A DNA stretch of 64,000 nucleotides from Thermococcus sp. GTDB taxonomy: Archaea; Methanobacteriota_B; Thermococci; Thermococcales; Thermococcaceae. Below, in pieces: positions 32,355-43,869 of this stretch (its first letter is position 1; every line of letters starts with the position of its first letter). The position numbers were made by a program, and so were the translations under genes. The notes under the pieces were generated by a model that saw nothing but the letters and a program-made list of their open reading frames with translations, was not told the origin of the DNA and ran no database searches. The stretch is from the NCBI RefSeq assembly GCF_027063845.1, contig NZ_JAMOQU010000019.1, positions 1 through 64,000 of the forward strand. The letters are read 5' to 3'.

Positions 32355-33196
32355 TCTCTCACCCCGCTCTCCTCTCTGCTGATGGCTAACGTTCCGAGGG
32401 TTATTAAGGCTAAGCCCGCTAGGTGATAGAGGGTTACCCTCTCGCCGAGGAGAGCAATCGAGACGAGGGCAGTCAAAGCGGGCGCGGGCGTTAAAATGGC
32501 AGTCGCCTTCGAGAGGTTAATCCGCGCTATCGCTAAATACCAGAGACTCTGGGTGAGCGCTATTATCAGGCCCTCCGCCAGCGCGAGCTTCGTGAAGGCG
32601 AAGCCCGTTGCAAGGGCCGGGACGAGGAGGAGAAGCCCGCCGAAGGTGTTCCTCAGCGTTGCTATCGTTAATGGGCTGTAATCGGTTCTCTTCGCCATCG
32701 CGTGCCCGAGCTGCCAGAAGAGGGGAGTTAGGAGAAGCAGGACGTCGCCCCTCAGGAGCTCCGGTCTCTTTCTCTGTGCAATCACGAGGAAGACGCCCGT
32801 GATTAGGGCGAGTGCGGAGAGTACGGCCCTTTTGCTTATCCTCTCCCTCAGGAGGAGCCACGAAATGAGGAATGAATAAAAGACCTCGAAGCGCGTTAGT
32901 ATTGCCGAGTTTATGGCAGTGCTCAGCCTCGTTCCGTAGGAAAACAGCGAGTAGGCTATCGCCGTCGCGAAAAGGCCCGTTAGAAAGGCCTTCCTCAGCT
33001 CGGCCGGCTTCTCTCGGATTTCTCTCGCCCAACCGCTGAGAAGTATAACAGGCCAGAGGGTTAGCGAGGCTATTAAGGCGGACAGCGAGGCGAAGGCGAA
33101 TGGATTAACCGGGTTGGCCTTGATTACGGCCGGCTCGAGGCCGAACAGGATTAGCACGATGAGAGCTAAGAGCGTCCCCTCGGTTTCTCGGTTCAT
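32351..33196 (-). CDS. EamA/DMT-family transporter
   Basis: A 281-residue protein with ten predicted TM helices in two EamA repeats (about 8-140 and 150-275), typical of drug/metabolite exporters. Substrate unknown. The first gene of a two-gene operon with the MBL hydrolase. The ATG at 33196 lies 50 bp from the convergent-oriented toxin gene region. Confidence 0.88.
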   Translation of the reverse strand: MNRETEGTLLALIVLILFGLEPAVIKANPVNPFAFASLSALIASLTLWPVILLSGWAREIREKPAELRKAFLTGLFATAIAYSLFSYGTRLSTAINSAILTRFEVFYSFLISWLLLRERISKRAVLSALALITGVFLVIAQRKRPELLRGDVLLLLTPLFWQLGHAMAKRTDYSPLTIATLRNTFGGLLLLVPALATGFAFTKLALAEGLIIALTQSLWYLAIARINLSKATAILTPAPALTALVSIALLGERVTLYHLAGLALITLGTLAISREESGVRE

Positions 33197-33244
33197 GAAT
33201 GAGGATGAGCGGTGGAGTTTTTATGGGCTTTTCTTTTCGAGTAT

Positions 33245-33676
33245 TCATTGTTGGTTGCTGATAATCTCCAGCCATTTGACACGCTTGAAATCCTCGTCAA
33301 ACGTTGCTATTCTCCGTATTCCATAGAACTCGCAGGTAGAGACTATTAGGGCATCGTTGGGAAGCAGATAATAACTTTCCATTGCCCTCTTCGAGTTTTT
33401 GACAATCTCTGAGTTGACATCGAGCATGTTGAAGAGTGAAAACAGCTCAAAGACGGGCTCAAGCTCGATATCTGCAAGAACTGACGGCTTTTTCTTGATT
33501 TCGTAGGATTTTAAACCTGTCTTGGCCTTTACATAAAAGAATAGGACCTCAGAAGCAACGATGGGATTAATGAATCCCTTAATCCTACCATCTTCCACGC
33601 TCTCAATGAGGGGCTTTGCCAGTTCTACTCCACCGAGATGGTATATTAGAACGTTGGAATCAAAGAAGACGTTCAT
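33245..33676 (-). CDS. PIN-domain toxin (VapC family)
   Basis: A 143-residue PIN ribonuclease: N-terminal FFDSNVLIYHL with the first catalytic Asp, an internal acidic residue in IVASEVLFFY, and C-terminal LPNDALIVSTCEFYGIRRIATFDEDF with the remaining acidic residues. The ATG at 33676 overlaps the antitoxin stop; GGTGAG precedes it. It forms a toxin-antitoxin pair with the gene at 33678-33869. Confidence 0.88.
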   Translation of the reverse strand: MNVFFDSNVLIYHLGGVELAKPLIESVEDGRIKGFINPIVASEVLFFYVKAKTGLKSYEIKKKPSVLADIELEPVFELFSLFNMLDVNSEIVKNSKRAMESYYLLPNDALIVSTCEFYGIRRIATFDEDFKRVKWLEIISNQQ

Positions 33677-33677
33677 C

Positions 33678-33869
33678 TCACCATTCATCTTCAATCTCCT
33701 CGATTATCTCGTCAATTTCCCTCTTGCTCATCTTCGCTATCCCAAAGGTCCTCTCGGACACTCTTGTTGGGACTATCTTAATTCTGACCTCACTCCCCTC
33801 AGGAAGGTTGAGCTTTTTCTTAGGCTTCAGGACGCCGTTTTTATAGACGGCTTCGACAACCACTTCCAT
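33678..33869 (-). CDS. AF2212-type antitoxin (DUF104)
   Basis: A 63-residue antitoxin: the N-terminal beta hairpin VEAVYKNGVLKPKKKLNLPEGSEVRI is typical of DUF104 antitoxins, and the acidic C-terminus (EIDEIIEEIEDEW) would bind the PIN toxin. GGTGAG precedes the ATG. Upstream gene of the toxin, as usual. Confidence 0.88.
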   Translation of the reverse strand: MEVVVEAVYKNGVLKPKKKLNLPEGSEVRIKIVPTRVSERTFGIAKMSKREIDEIIEEIEDEW

Positions 33870-33930
33870 TCTCTCACCCTACTGAATCTTTGTCATCCCA
33901 ACTTTAACCTTTTCCAAAAATCTAGGCTAG

Positions 33931-35337
33931 TTAGCTCTCGCCCCCGATGCTCAAGCTATCCTTACTCCCTGCCGTTTCGCTTAAGCGCTTGGTAAAGACC
34001 TCGTCAAAATCCCCTAGGTCGAAGGCCAGCCCAAGGTTTTCCTTCCCCTCGATTCTCTTTGCGATTATTCCATAGTGCTTCTCGTAGTCCTCCAATCCAA
34101 CGAGTTCGGCTTTCTTTTCGAGCTGTCTCAGGACTTTTCTCGCCTTTCCCGCCGTAAGGTCGCTCCACTTGACCTCGACGAATAGGGCCTTTTTCGAGCC
34201 TTCGTCGAGAGCCACGATGTCTATTTCCTCCCCCCTGCGCCACCACCTGCCGAGCTTGGTGAAGCGGAACGGCAGGAGGTTCTTTCGGTTGGCCTCAATC
34301 AGGAACTCCCTTGCGATTCCCTCGAAGGGCCTTCCAAGGAAGGTGTTGAAGTTCCTTTCGAAGTCGAAAACGGCGGCCTCGGTGAAGTTTCCCTCAATCT
34401 CCTCGTAGTAAGGGCTCACAAAGCGCGACCAGAAGAGGAAGTAGTTGTCGGCTATCTCGTAGATTCCCTTCTTCCCAAAGAGGGGAGTTACCTTCCTCAC
34501 TATTCCGAGCTCGCCGAGAACCCGCAGGTAGGGCACAACCTGATTTTCCTTCATGTAGCAGAAGTTCGCTATCTGGGTAACCTTTGTGTTCCCCCTCGCT
34601 ATCGCCTCGAGTATGGCCAGATAAGTGGACAGCTCCCTCAGCTCTTCACTCAGGAGCGCCCTTGCTTCCCTGAAGAGAAAGGCTGAGGAGTTGAAGAAGT
34701 TGGCCTTTATCTCCTCCTCGACGTTCCTCCCGCTGAAGAATTCGAGGTACTTGGGCGTTCCACCAGTAACTGAGTATATTTTCACGAGGTCTTCCGTACT
34801 CGCGTTGAACCATTCGTAAAGGTGCTTGAACTTCAACGGCTGAACCTTGATGTTGGCGTCGCTCCTTCCGTAGATGGGGCTCGAATAGTCGAAGAACTCG
34901 CGCTCAAGCAGGGAGACGTAGGAACCCGACACCACAACGAGGGCGTTGAGGTCTCTGTTCTCTTCTATGGCCCGTGAAAGCTCGCTGAGTATCCCCCTGT
35001 CTTTTCTGATTAAGTAGGAGAACTCGTCGAGGACTACGAGAACCCTTTCGTTCGTCAGTCTTTTCAGCAGGGCGAACAGCGACGGAAAATCTCCCACCTC
35101 AACGTTGAATCCAATGAACTCGGAAACCTTCTTGGAGAGGAGTCTGAAGTTGTATTCCCTCGGCTTGTCCTCGAATATCACGAACACCCTGTTCTTGCCC
35201 CGCGAAAACTCTTCAAGAAGCCTCGTCTTCCCGACCCTTCTCCTTCCGTAAACGAGAGCGAGCGTTAACCCCTCCTTGCGCCACAGGTCTTCAAGTGTCT
35301 TTAGCTCATCCCGACGGTTGACAAATTCTCTAAGCAT
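33931..35337 (-). CDS. Archaeal ATPase with C-terminal DUF234 nuclease-like domain
   Basis: A 468-residue AAA-type ATPase: Walker A LVYGRRRVGKTRLLEEF (about residues 28-44), Walker B VLVVLDEFSYLI near 110, a winged-helix region, and a DUF234 C-terminal region with an ELWLEVKW-like element (KKALFVEVKWSD) resembling a restriction-endonuclease-like PD-(D/E)XK core. Such proteins are abundant in Thermococcales and their role is not established. The ATG at 35337 is chosen because the family N-terminus (MLREFVNRRDEL) starts here; the frame is open much further upstream without family sequence. Confidence 0.88.
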   Translation of the reverse strand: MLREFVNRRDELKTLEDLWRKEGLTLALVYGRRRVGKTRLLEEFSRGKNRVFVIFEDKPREYNFRLLSKKVSEFIGFNVEVGDFPSLFALLKRLTNERVLVVLDEFSYLIRKDRGILSELSRAIEENRDLNALVVVSGSYVSLLEREFFDYSSPIYGRSDANIKVQPLKFKHLYEWFNASTEDLVKIYSVTGGTPKYLEFFSGRNVEEEIKANFFNSSAFLFREARALLSEELRELSTYLAILEAIARGNTKVTQIANFCYMKENQVVPYLRVLGELGIVRKVTPLFGKKGIYEIADNYFLFWSRFVSPYYEEIEGNFTEAAVFDFERNFNTFLGRPFEGIAREFLIEANRKNLLPFRFTKLGRWWRRGEEIDIVALDEGSKKALFVEVKWSDLTAGKARKVLRQLEKKAELVGLEDYEKHYGIIAKRIEGKENLGLAFDLGDFDEVFTKRLSETAGSKDSLSIGGES

Positions 35338-35480
35338 GATTATATAAACGCGATTAGAGTTTTTAAGAATTTCGTGAGAGCGGTTTTCCAAAAACTTTAA
35401 ATTCTCCTCTCCCCTTTCTCTTCCCATGCTCGGTGGTTGTTTTTGGCTTTGGTGAAGTCCCTCTCTTCTGCACCGCCTTA

Positions 35481-35507
35481 GCCACGAGTTTCGTTTCCAC
35501 TGGAAAT
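35481..35507 (-). promoter_or_regulatory. Extended ORB-like element in the trpS leader
   Basis: On the minus strand: ATTTCCAGTGGAAACGAAAC followed by TCGTGGC. The core and the GAAACTC extension match the origin ORBs, 22 kb away. It lies upstream of the GGAGGTG ribosome-binding site and downstream of a TATA-like CTTTAAAT at 35395-35402, so within the probable 5' UTR. Confidence 0.65.
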
Positions 35508-35520
35508 GGAGGTGTTGAAA

Positions 35521-36666
35521 TTGGAGTTTAAGGTTACCCCCTGGGACGTTGAGGGCATGGTGGACTACGACAAGCTGATAGAGCAGTTCGGAACCAGCCC
35601 GCTGACGGACGAGTTGCTGGAGAAGACGGCAAGGCTCACGAAGAGCGAATTGCCCATTTACTTCCGCAGGCGCTTCTTCTTCTCCCACAGGGACTACGAC
35701 AAGATTTTGGAGGACTACGAGAGTGGAAGGGGCTTCTTCCTGTACACAGGGAGGGGCCCGAGCGGGCCGATGCACATAGGCCACATAATCCCCTTCTTCG
35801 CCACCAAGTGGCTCCAAGAGAAGTTCGGCGTCAACCTTTACATACAGATAACCGACGACGAGAAGTTCCTCTTCAAGAACCTCACCCTGGACGAGACCAA
35901 GCGCTGGGCCTATGAAAACATCCTCGACATCATAGCGGTCGGCTTCGACCCCGACAAGACTTTCATCTTCCAGGACAGCGAGTTCACCAAAATCTACGAG
36001 ATGGCCCTGCCTATAGCGAAGAAGATAAACTACTCGATGGCCAAAGCTGTCTTCGGCTTCAACGAGCAGAGCAAGATTGGAATGATTTTCTATCCTGCCA
36101 TACAGGCCGCACCGACTTTCTTCGAGAAGAAGCGCTGTTTAATTCCAGCAGCAATTGACCAGGACCCCTACTGGAGGCTCCAGAGGGACTTCGCCGAGAG
36201 CCTCGGCTACTACAAGACAGCTGCGCTCCACTCGAAGTTCGTTCCGCCGCTAACGGGCCTTGAGGGGAAGATGAGCGCGTCCAAACCCGAGACAGCGGTT
36301 TACCTCACCGATGACCCTGAGGAAGCTGGAAAGAAAATCTGGAAGTTCGCCTTAACGGGCGGTCAGCCGACGCTCAAAGAGCAGAGGGAGAAGGGCGGAA
36401 ACCCTGAGAAGTGCGTCGTCTTCAAGTGGCTTGAAATCTTCTTCGAGGAGGACGACAAGAAGCTCATGGAGCGCTATCACGCGTGTAAAGCGGGAGAGCT
36501 AACGTGCGGTGAGTGCAAGCGCTACCTCATCAAGAAGGTGCAGGAGTTCCTGAAGGAGCACCAGAAGAAGCGCAAGGAGGCCGAGAAGAAGGTGGAGAAG
36601 TTCAAATACACCGGTGAGCTTGCCAGGGAGCAGTGGGAGAGGGCGATTCCAGAGCCACTTCGCTAA
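35521..36666 (+). CDS. trpS: Tryptophanyl-tRNA synthetase
   Basis: Class I synthetase charging tRNA-Trp. The 381-residue archaeal/eukaryal-type protein shows HIGH (PMHIGHIIPF near 80), KMSAS (GLEGKMSASKPE near 250), AIDQDPYWRL and a C-terminal helix bundle with a CGECKRY motif. TTG at 35521 is chosen: GGAGGTG lies six nt upstream and the family begins EFKVTPW. An ATG at 35506 would add five residues and would itself overlap the ribosome-binding site. Confidence 0.95.
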   Translation: MEFKVTPWDVEGMVDYDKLIEQFGTSPLTDELLEKTARLTKSELPIYFRRRFFFSHRDYDKILEDYESGRGFFLYTGRGPSGPMHIGHIIPFFATKWLQEKFGVNLYIQITDDEKFLFKNLTLDETKRWAYENILDIIAVGFDPDKTFIFQDSEFTKIYEMALPIAKKINYSMAKAVFGFNEQSKIGMIFYPAIQAAPTFFEKKRCLIPAAIDQDPYWRLQRDFAESLGYYKTAALHSKFVPPLTGLEGKMSASKPETAVYLTDDPEEAGKKIWKFALTGGQPTLKEQREKGGNPEKCVVFKWLEIFFEEDDKKLMERYHACKAGELTCGECKRYLIKKVQEFLKEHQKKRKEAEKKVEKFKYTGELAREQWERAIPEPLR

Positions 36667-37619
36667 TCCCAGAACCCCCACTCCTCCTCGAACTCGCTCC
36701 TTTCCCTCTTTTCCGCCTTCTCTTCCCTCAGTTCAACCCGAAATTCAGCCTTCTCAACGACGTCCCTCGCGAGCGGAACGTCCAGAATAGCCTTGAGCTC
36801 AAAGGCTCCGTGGCCGAGAATCGTGGAGTCCTTCCAGAGGGCCTTGACGAGCGACATGGGACTTACGGTCTTGTAGTTGGCGAAGACTACAGTTTTCTCC
36901 TCGGGAAGGGGTGAAAACGTGAAGTCAAAGCTCTGCCCTTCGGCTATTCTCTTCCACACCTTCCCGAAGCCGACCTCTATTCTCACCTTCCTCGCCTTCG
37001 ACAGTTCGGCCTGCACGCTCCCCCTCAGCTCCCTTCCCTCTCCCCGGAACGTCACCGTCGCGACGTCGCTCCCCTTACTCAGGGTAATGCTTCCCGAGCC
37101 GGTAACTTCCCCATCGTCCGTGAGGAAAATCAGAAGGACGTCTTTGTAAGGCCCGCTGAGGATTCTTACCGCTGGTGCCTCAACTCTACCCGTTCCGTCG
37201 CGGAGTACTTCAACCCTGAATGGCTCGTTCGGAAACTCCACGAACGCCCCTGTTTTCCTCTCCCAGGCCTCGAAGCTTCTCCTGACGTGATATGTCCTGC
37301 TCCGTCCGGTGCTCGTCCAGTAGCCTTCAAGAGCTACCCTGCCGGTCTCGTAGTCGAGCTCCTCTGGAAACGTAACTCCTCTCTCCGCCAGGGAGGAGCC
37401 CTCGAAGAGCGCCGAGGCCTTTTTATTGCCGGTGAGAATTCCTGTCCCCTTCGCGAGGGCGATGAGAATGAACAGAACCGGCATGGCCAGAAAGAGGAGT
37501 GCGAACCACGTCGGCGCGAAGCCCAGCATTCCGATGGCAACCCAGATAAAAAAGACCGCAAACACCACAACCGCAAAGACAGCAAGGGTTCCGCTCTCCT
37601 TCACGAGGACCTTTTGCAA
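36663..37619 (-). CDS. Membrane-anchored hypothetical protein
   Basis: About 318 residues with two N-terminal TM helices (about 12-34 and 38-60), then a soluble beta-rich domain (about 75-290) and an acidic/basic C-terminal helix ending in a Trp. No family recognised. Start chosen as TTG 37619 after GGTGGT with four-nt spacing; GTG codons lie just upstream. Convergent with trpS with a four-bp overlap. Confidence 0.7.
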   Translation of the reverse strand: MQKVLVKESGTLAVFAVVVFAVFFIWVAIGMLGFAPTWFALLFLAMPVLFILIALAKGTGILTGNKKASALFEGSSLAERGVTFPEELDYETGRVALEGYWTSTGRSRTYHVRRSFEAWERKTGAFVEFPNEPFRVEVLRDGTGRVEAPAVRILSGPYKDVLLIFLTDDGEVTGSGSITLSKGSDVATVTFRGEGRELRGSVQAELSKARKVRIEVGFGKVWKRIAEGQSFDFTFSPLPEEKTVVFANYKTVSPMSLVKALWKDSTILGHGAFELKAILDVPLARDVVEKAEFRVELREEKAEKRERSEFEEEWGFWD

Positions 37620-37717
37620 CCCCACCACCGCTCAATCTTTGGCGTTCCCCCTTATTACTTTTGTCCCTCGTATGACAAGGTTTAATTCGCCTCCCTGGAA
37701 CTCCGAACGGTGATGGC

Positions 37718-38395
37718 ATGGTCCGGTTGCCTTACATGGACGGCTTCTACGAGCTGAGGCCGGGCAAAATAGTGGCCCTCGCCAAGAACTACGCCGAGCA
37801 CGCGAGGGAAATGGAGAGCGACGTTCCAGAGAAGCCCGTCTTCTTCCTCAAGCCTCCAAGTGCGCTCATCGGCCCCGGCGAGCCGATAATCTTACCCAGG
37901 ATGAGCAAGCGCGTTGACCACGAGGTCGAGCTGGCAGTGATAATAGGCAGAAGGGCCAAGCGCGTTCCAAAGGAGAAGGCTATGGATTACGTACTCGGCT
38001 ACACGATACTGCTCGATATAACTGCTAGAGACCTCCAGGTTGAGGCGAGGGAGAAGGGCCTTCCCTGGACGATTGCGAAGGGCTTCGACACCTTTGCGCC
38101 CGTCGGCCCGAGGGTCGTAGATAAGCGCGAGCTGAAGATAGACGACCTCGAAATCGGCCTGAAGGTGAACGGCGAACTTAGGCAACTCGGAAGAACCAGC
38201 GAGATGGTCTTCAAGGTTCCTGAGCTGATAGAGTACATAAGCTCCGTCATGACGCTCGAGCCCGGAGACATTATAGCGACCGGTACTCCAGCAGGAGTCG
38301 GCCCGCTGAGGCACGGCGATAAGGTTGAGGCGTGGATTGAGGGCATCGGAAGGGTCGAGTTTGACGTCCTGGGCGAGGACTCGATTCTGTGCTGA
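37718..38395 (+). CDS. Fumarylacetoacetate hydrolase-family protein
   Basis: A 225-residue FAH-fold enzyme, the size of acylpyruvase/oxaloacetate-decarboxylase-like members. Motifs: ALAKNYAEHAREM, FFLKPPSALIGPGEP, the metal-binding HEVELAVIIG, TARDLQ and GDIIATGTPAGVGPL. It likely cleaves or decarboxylates a 2-oxo-diacid; the substrate cannot be told from sequence. GGTGAT lies three nt before the ATG. Confidence 0.9.
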   Translation: MVRLPYMDGFYELRPGKIVALAKNYAEHAREMESDVPEKPVFFLKPPSALIGPGEPIILPRMSKRVDHEVELAVIIGRRAKRVPKEKAMDYVLGYTILLDITARDLQVEAREKGLPWTIAKGFDTFAPVGPRVVDKRELKIDDLEIGLKVNGELRQLGRTSEMVFKVPELIEYISSVMTLEPGDIIATGTPAGVGPLRHGDKVEAWIEGIGRVEFDVLGEDSILC

Positions 38396-38397
38396 TT

Positions 38398-38781
38398 TCA
38401 CTTTTTGTCCACGAGCTTTACTGAAATCCACTGCATACCCTGCTCTTCGTTCTTGATGACAAGGAGATAATCCCCATCTGGAATTCTGACGTCGTTGAGC
38501 TCGACCGCCTTCACGTGCTCCCAGGCTTTGTAATAGCTGAAGGGCTCGCCTTTTTTGAGCTTCTTGAAGTCCCCCTTCGTCAGGATGTAGACGCTTACCT
38601 CGCCGTCGGCCTTCACGTAGCCGTTCAGCGTCGAGTTCCCGATGAGCCGGTACTCTCGATAATCTTCGAGGTTGGTCTTCCACTGGTAGTTGAAGTTGTA
38701 GTAGTTGAAAGAATAGTATACCACCCCCGCGAGGGCCACCATAAGGACCGCGAGGACTAAAACGATTGACTTTCCCTTCAT
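38398..38781 (-). CDS. Small secreted or membrane-anchored hypothetical protein
   Basis: A 127-residue protein with an N-terminal signal/anchor (IVLVLAVLMVALAGVVYYS) and an extracytoplasmic beta-rich domain with many aromatic residues. Family not recognised. Convergent with the FAH gene (2 bp apart). GTGGTTAC precedes the ATG. Confidence 0.7.
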   Translation of the reverse strand: MKGKSIVLVLAVLMVALAGVVYYSFNYYNFNYQWKTNLEDYREYRLIGNSTLNGYVKADGEVSVYILTKGDFKKLKKGEPFSYYKAWEHVKAVELNDVRIPDGDYLLVIKNEEQGMQWISVKLVDKK

Positions 38782-38820
38782 GTAACCACCAGAAAAAGTA
38801 GGGAAAATCCGCTTAAAAGT

Positions 38821-40997
<2,177 letters not shown>

Positions 40998-41375
40998 CTC
41001 TAACCACCGTTATCTCGAAGATTACAGTTCCTCCGTCGGTGTACGGCGGTCCCGGGTCGAGGCACTGAATGTAGGCTTTCTCTCCCCTTCCGAGGCCTAG
41101 CTCGCTCGGTTTAATACCCTTTCGCAGGGCCACTATGTAGGGAAGTAGCGAGGCAAAGGCATGGGTACATATAGCGTCGGTCTCGTCCAGTTTTATTGTT
41201 GGGCCTTCTACAACGATTCTGTCACCTTCTTTGAAGATAGGGCACTTTCCTCTCACTTCTTTGACAACTATTTCCAACCGTTCCACGTTCTCACCGAAAC
41301 TTAAATAAGGATTAACGCTCAAAAATCATTCGGGACCTTAATGGGTTAGCGATAACTATGATGGTGGTGCTCAAA

Positions 41376-42824
41376 GTGGCAGAGGATATTGAAGCGAAAA
41401 TACGTCGTCTGAGGGAGCTCGGGAAGGTAACGGCCGAGCCCGAGACTCCCCCGGTTAAACCACCGACGGCTTCGGCGAAGAAGCCACCGCGCAGACCGCG
41501 CTCCATCAGTAGCATTCGTGAGAGGGAGAGGCGCAAGAGGATTCTGATTGGTGCGTCAATTTTAATCATAATCATTCTAATTATCTCTATCGGCGTTTAT
41601 TCCTATATGCAAAGTCGGGGGACAAAAGAACTGAGAGACCTCCGAAACAAGAAGCTCAATGAGGTCAACTACTACTTCTCACATTACAACTTCTCCAACA
41701 AGGACTGTGCCCAGAAAGCTGTCCAGGTTAGAAGCCAGGTTCTCCAGAAGATTCAGAGCGCCAACAGCGTCGATGAGCTGAGGGAGATAAACGTTAAGGC
41801 TTATTTTGACAAGGCGGTTCAGGTTTATCAGGAGTGCGTCAAAGAGCAGGAAAGGATAGCCTATGAGAAACAGCTTAACCAGACCAAGCAGGCTAAGATT
41901 CAGGCCATTGAGGTTGCGTTCCAGCCGCTCCTCTCGATGCCCCTCCCCGACAGTCTCAGGACCAAGGTCGTCTCCGCCATGAAGACTCTCGAGAACCAGG
42001 TCATGAGCGCCAAGACCATTGAGGAGGTCAACTCTATAAATCCCGATTCGTACCTTCTCTCGCTCTGGAGGGACTACTACTTCTGGAAGATTGACAGCAT
42101 TCCTGGTAACGATGTTATTATTGAGAAAGATGGCACCAAACAGCTCCTATCCAAGGCGGAAGCTAAATCTCTCCTGAGTACTGTCACGAGCTACACCGAG
42201 TTGCTCCAGTACAAGGTCTACAAGGTTCAGTACGTTGAGATTGCCCTCGTCCTACCGAGGGACAGGATTACCGGTGGCTTCATTCAGCCGGGCGACGCCG
42301 TGATGTTCTTCGCTAAAAACGGCACCAAGAGTTCTTACCGCGAGATAGTCAACCAGGGCTACGTTGAACTCGTCCTCCTTCCGACAAACGCCGGTCAGAT
42401 TTCGGTAAGTGAATCCCAGAGCCAGAGCAGTTCGACCAGCTCCTCCACCTCGACCACCTACAACGAGAACCATGCATCAACCTACAATCCGGGCGACTTC
42501 CAGTACTCCAACGGCACCACAGTCTCGGACACGTACTCAAACTCTCAGAGCGCCAGCCAGAGCTCCTCTGCCAGTTACTCCTACAGCGTTAACCTCGCGG
42601 AGATACTTAAGGCCATAGCCGCCGGAAAGATACAGGCCAGCGACCAGGCGAGGGAGGCCCTTCAGAGCTACGGATGGAAGGTCATAGACCTCGAACAGTC
42701 CTCGGACATGCTTGTGCTTCCGCCCAACACCGAGTTCCTCGTAATCGTTAAGGTTCCGTCAATCTTCGTCCCGGACATACTCCAGAACCAGCAGTACCTC
42801 TACGTGGCAAAGGTTTCAACGTGA
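41376..42824 (+). CDS. DUF515 protein of the pilus/secretion-like operon
   Basis: About 482 residues: a cytoplasmic Pro/Lys/Arg-rich N-terminus, one TM helix (IRERERRKRILIGASILIII then LIISIGVYSY; about 45-75), a helical coiled-coil-like extracellular region, a domain resembling a pilus-assembly CpaB/SAF-like fold (VEIALVLPRDRITGGFIQPG), and a Ser/Thr/Asn/Tyr-rich insertion (about 345-410). DUF515 genes accompany KlbA-type ATPases in Thermococcales. GTG 41376 is taken as start because of the GGTGGTG upstream; an ATG at 41358 is in frame. First gene of a five-gene operon through 49472. Confidence 0.8.
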   Translation: MAEDIEAKIRRLRELGKVTAEPETPPVKPPTASAKKPPRRPRSISSIRERERRKRILIGASILIIIILIISIGVYSYMQSRGTKELRDLRNKKLNEVNYYFSHYNFSNKDCAQKAVQVRSQVLQKIQSANSVDELREINVKAYFDKAVQVYQECVKEQERIAYEKQLNQTKQAKIQAIEVAFQPLLSMPLPDSLRTKVVSAMKTLENQVMSAKTIEEVNSINPDSYLLSLWRDYYFWKIDSIPGNDVIIEKDGTKQLLSKAEAKSLLSTVTSYTELLQYKVYKVQYVEIALVLPRDRITGGFIQPGDAVMFFAKNGTKSSYREIVNQGYVELVLLPTNAGQISVSESQSQSSSTSSSTSTTYNENHASTYNPGDFQYSNGTTVSDTYSNSQSASQSSSASYSYSVNLAEILKAIAAGKIQASDQAREALQSYGWKVIDLEQSSDMLVLPPNTEFLVIVKVPSIFVPDILQNQQYLYVAKVST

Positions 42825-42834
42825 GGTGGTGCCC

Positions 42835-43863
42835 ATGAGGAGACTCCTTTCACTTCTTTTGCTTTTCACCCTGTTATTCTCGCTTCCCTCATTTTCCCTA
42901 GCCCAAGATTACACCCTCCCCGGCACGCTTCCTGGGGGAATGAGTTACAATAACATAGGCCTCCTTGGTGAAATAATGGTTGATTTCAACGTCACGCTCG
43001 TTAACACTGCCCCCTATCCCAAGTACGTCTTCGTTAATCCCAGGTATGACTTCAGGGTTCTCCGCGGAAACGGAAGCGAGTACCTCTACAATTACAGAAC
43101 GGCCACCGGTGAGCTTCAGGGTGCGGTTTCAAGGGAGCTCCTCTCCAAATCCGTCAACTACCTTGTTGGCTTCTGGCTCGCGCCCTATGAGACCGTCGTG
43201 GTCAATTTCAGGATAACCGAGAACTCCTCCTACCTTGTTCCACTCCTCGATTTCAACTCGCCCTGTGGCGACGTGGGCAGGCTCACCAAGCTCACCTACG
43301 AAAACGGCACTCTCGTCAGCGCGGTTCTCGAGAACAACGGTGGCCTTGATAGTCTCGTCTGCGGCTCGGTTTATCCCCGGCTCATAAACAGGCCCACTTT
43401 CCTGAGCGTTCGCTCGATGTTTCCCATCCTCGACAGAAACGTGAAGGTGCTCAAATACGAGGGTCTCGTTGACTTCAGGATTACCAACGTTCCCAACTTC
43501 AACAGCAGGGACAAGCTGTTCCACGTCTTCTTCGCGGTTGCCCAGCCTGTTATATTCCTCGATGGCGAAACCTACGACTACACCCCCAACTACACCATGA
43601 CCTACCAGGAGTACCTTCAGAGGTTCGTCTGGGGCTACTCCGGTGTTAAGGGGCCGGCGAAGAGGGCAGTTAACGTTACAATGCCTGAAAACAACCTCTT
43701 TAAACTCACCGACACCCTTATCTCTGGCGTTAGGGTGGGTTCACCAGTTAGGGTTGATAGGAAGCCTTATAACGGCCCTGACTTCCCGGTGTGGGTAGTC
43801 TTCATGGGTGACAGGATTGATATAACCTATCGCGTGAGCTGGAATAACAACTCCGGACGGTGA
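42835..43863 (+). CDS. Secreted hypothetical protein of the pilus/secretion-like operon
   Basis: 342 residues with a textbook signal peptide (LLSLLLLFTLLFSLPSFSLAQ) and an extracytoplasmic beta-rich domain with many N-glycosylation sequons (NxS/T) and a Cys pair. No family recognised. GGTGGTG lies three nt before the ATG at 42835; the gene is two nt after DUF515's stop region and its own stop overlaps the ribosome-binding site of the ATPase, so it is an obligate member of the operon, perhaps a surface component. Confidence 0.75.
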   Translation: MRRLLSLLLLFTLLFSLPSFSLAQDYTLPGTLPGGMSYNNIGLLGEIMVDFNVTLVNTAPYPKYVFVNPRYDFRVLRGNGSEYLYNYRTATGELQGAVSRELLSKSVNYLVGFWLAPYETVVVNFRITENSSYLVPLLDFNSPCGDVGRLTKLTYENGTLVSAVLENNGGLDSLVCGSVYPRLINRPTFLSVRSMFPILDRNVKVLKYEGLVDFRITNVPNFNSRDKLFHVFFAVAQPVIFLDGETYDYTPNYTMTYQEYLQRFVWGYSGVKGPAKRAVNVTMPENNLFKLTDTLISGVRVGSPVRVDRKPYNGPDFPVWVVFMGDRIDITYRVSWNNNSGR

Positions 43864-43869
43864 GAGTTC

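Noticed and set aside
33931-35817. Long form (628 residues) of the DUF234 ATPase
   Set aside because: The first 160 codons read antisense through trpS and its leader and are not family sequence; ATG 35337 matches the family start.
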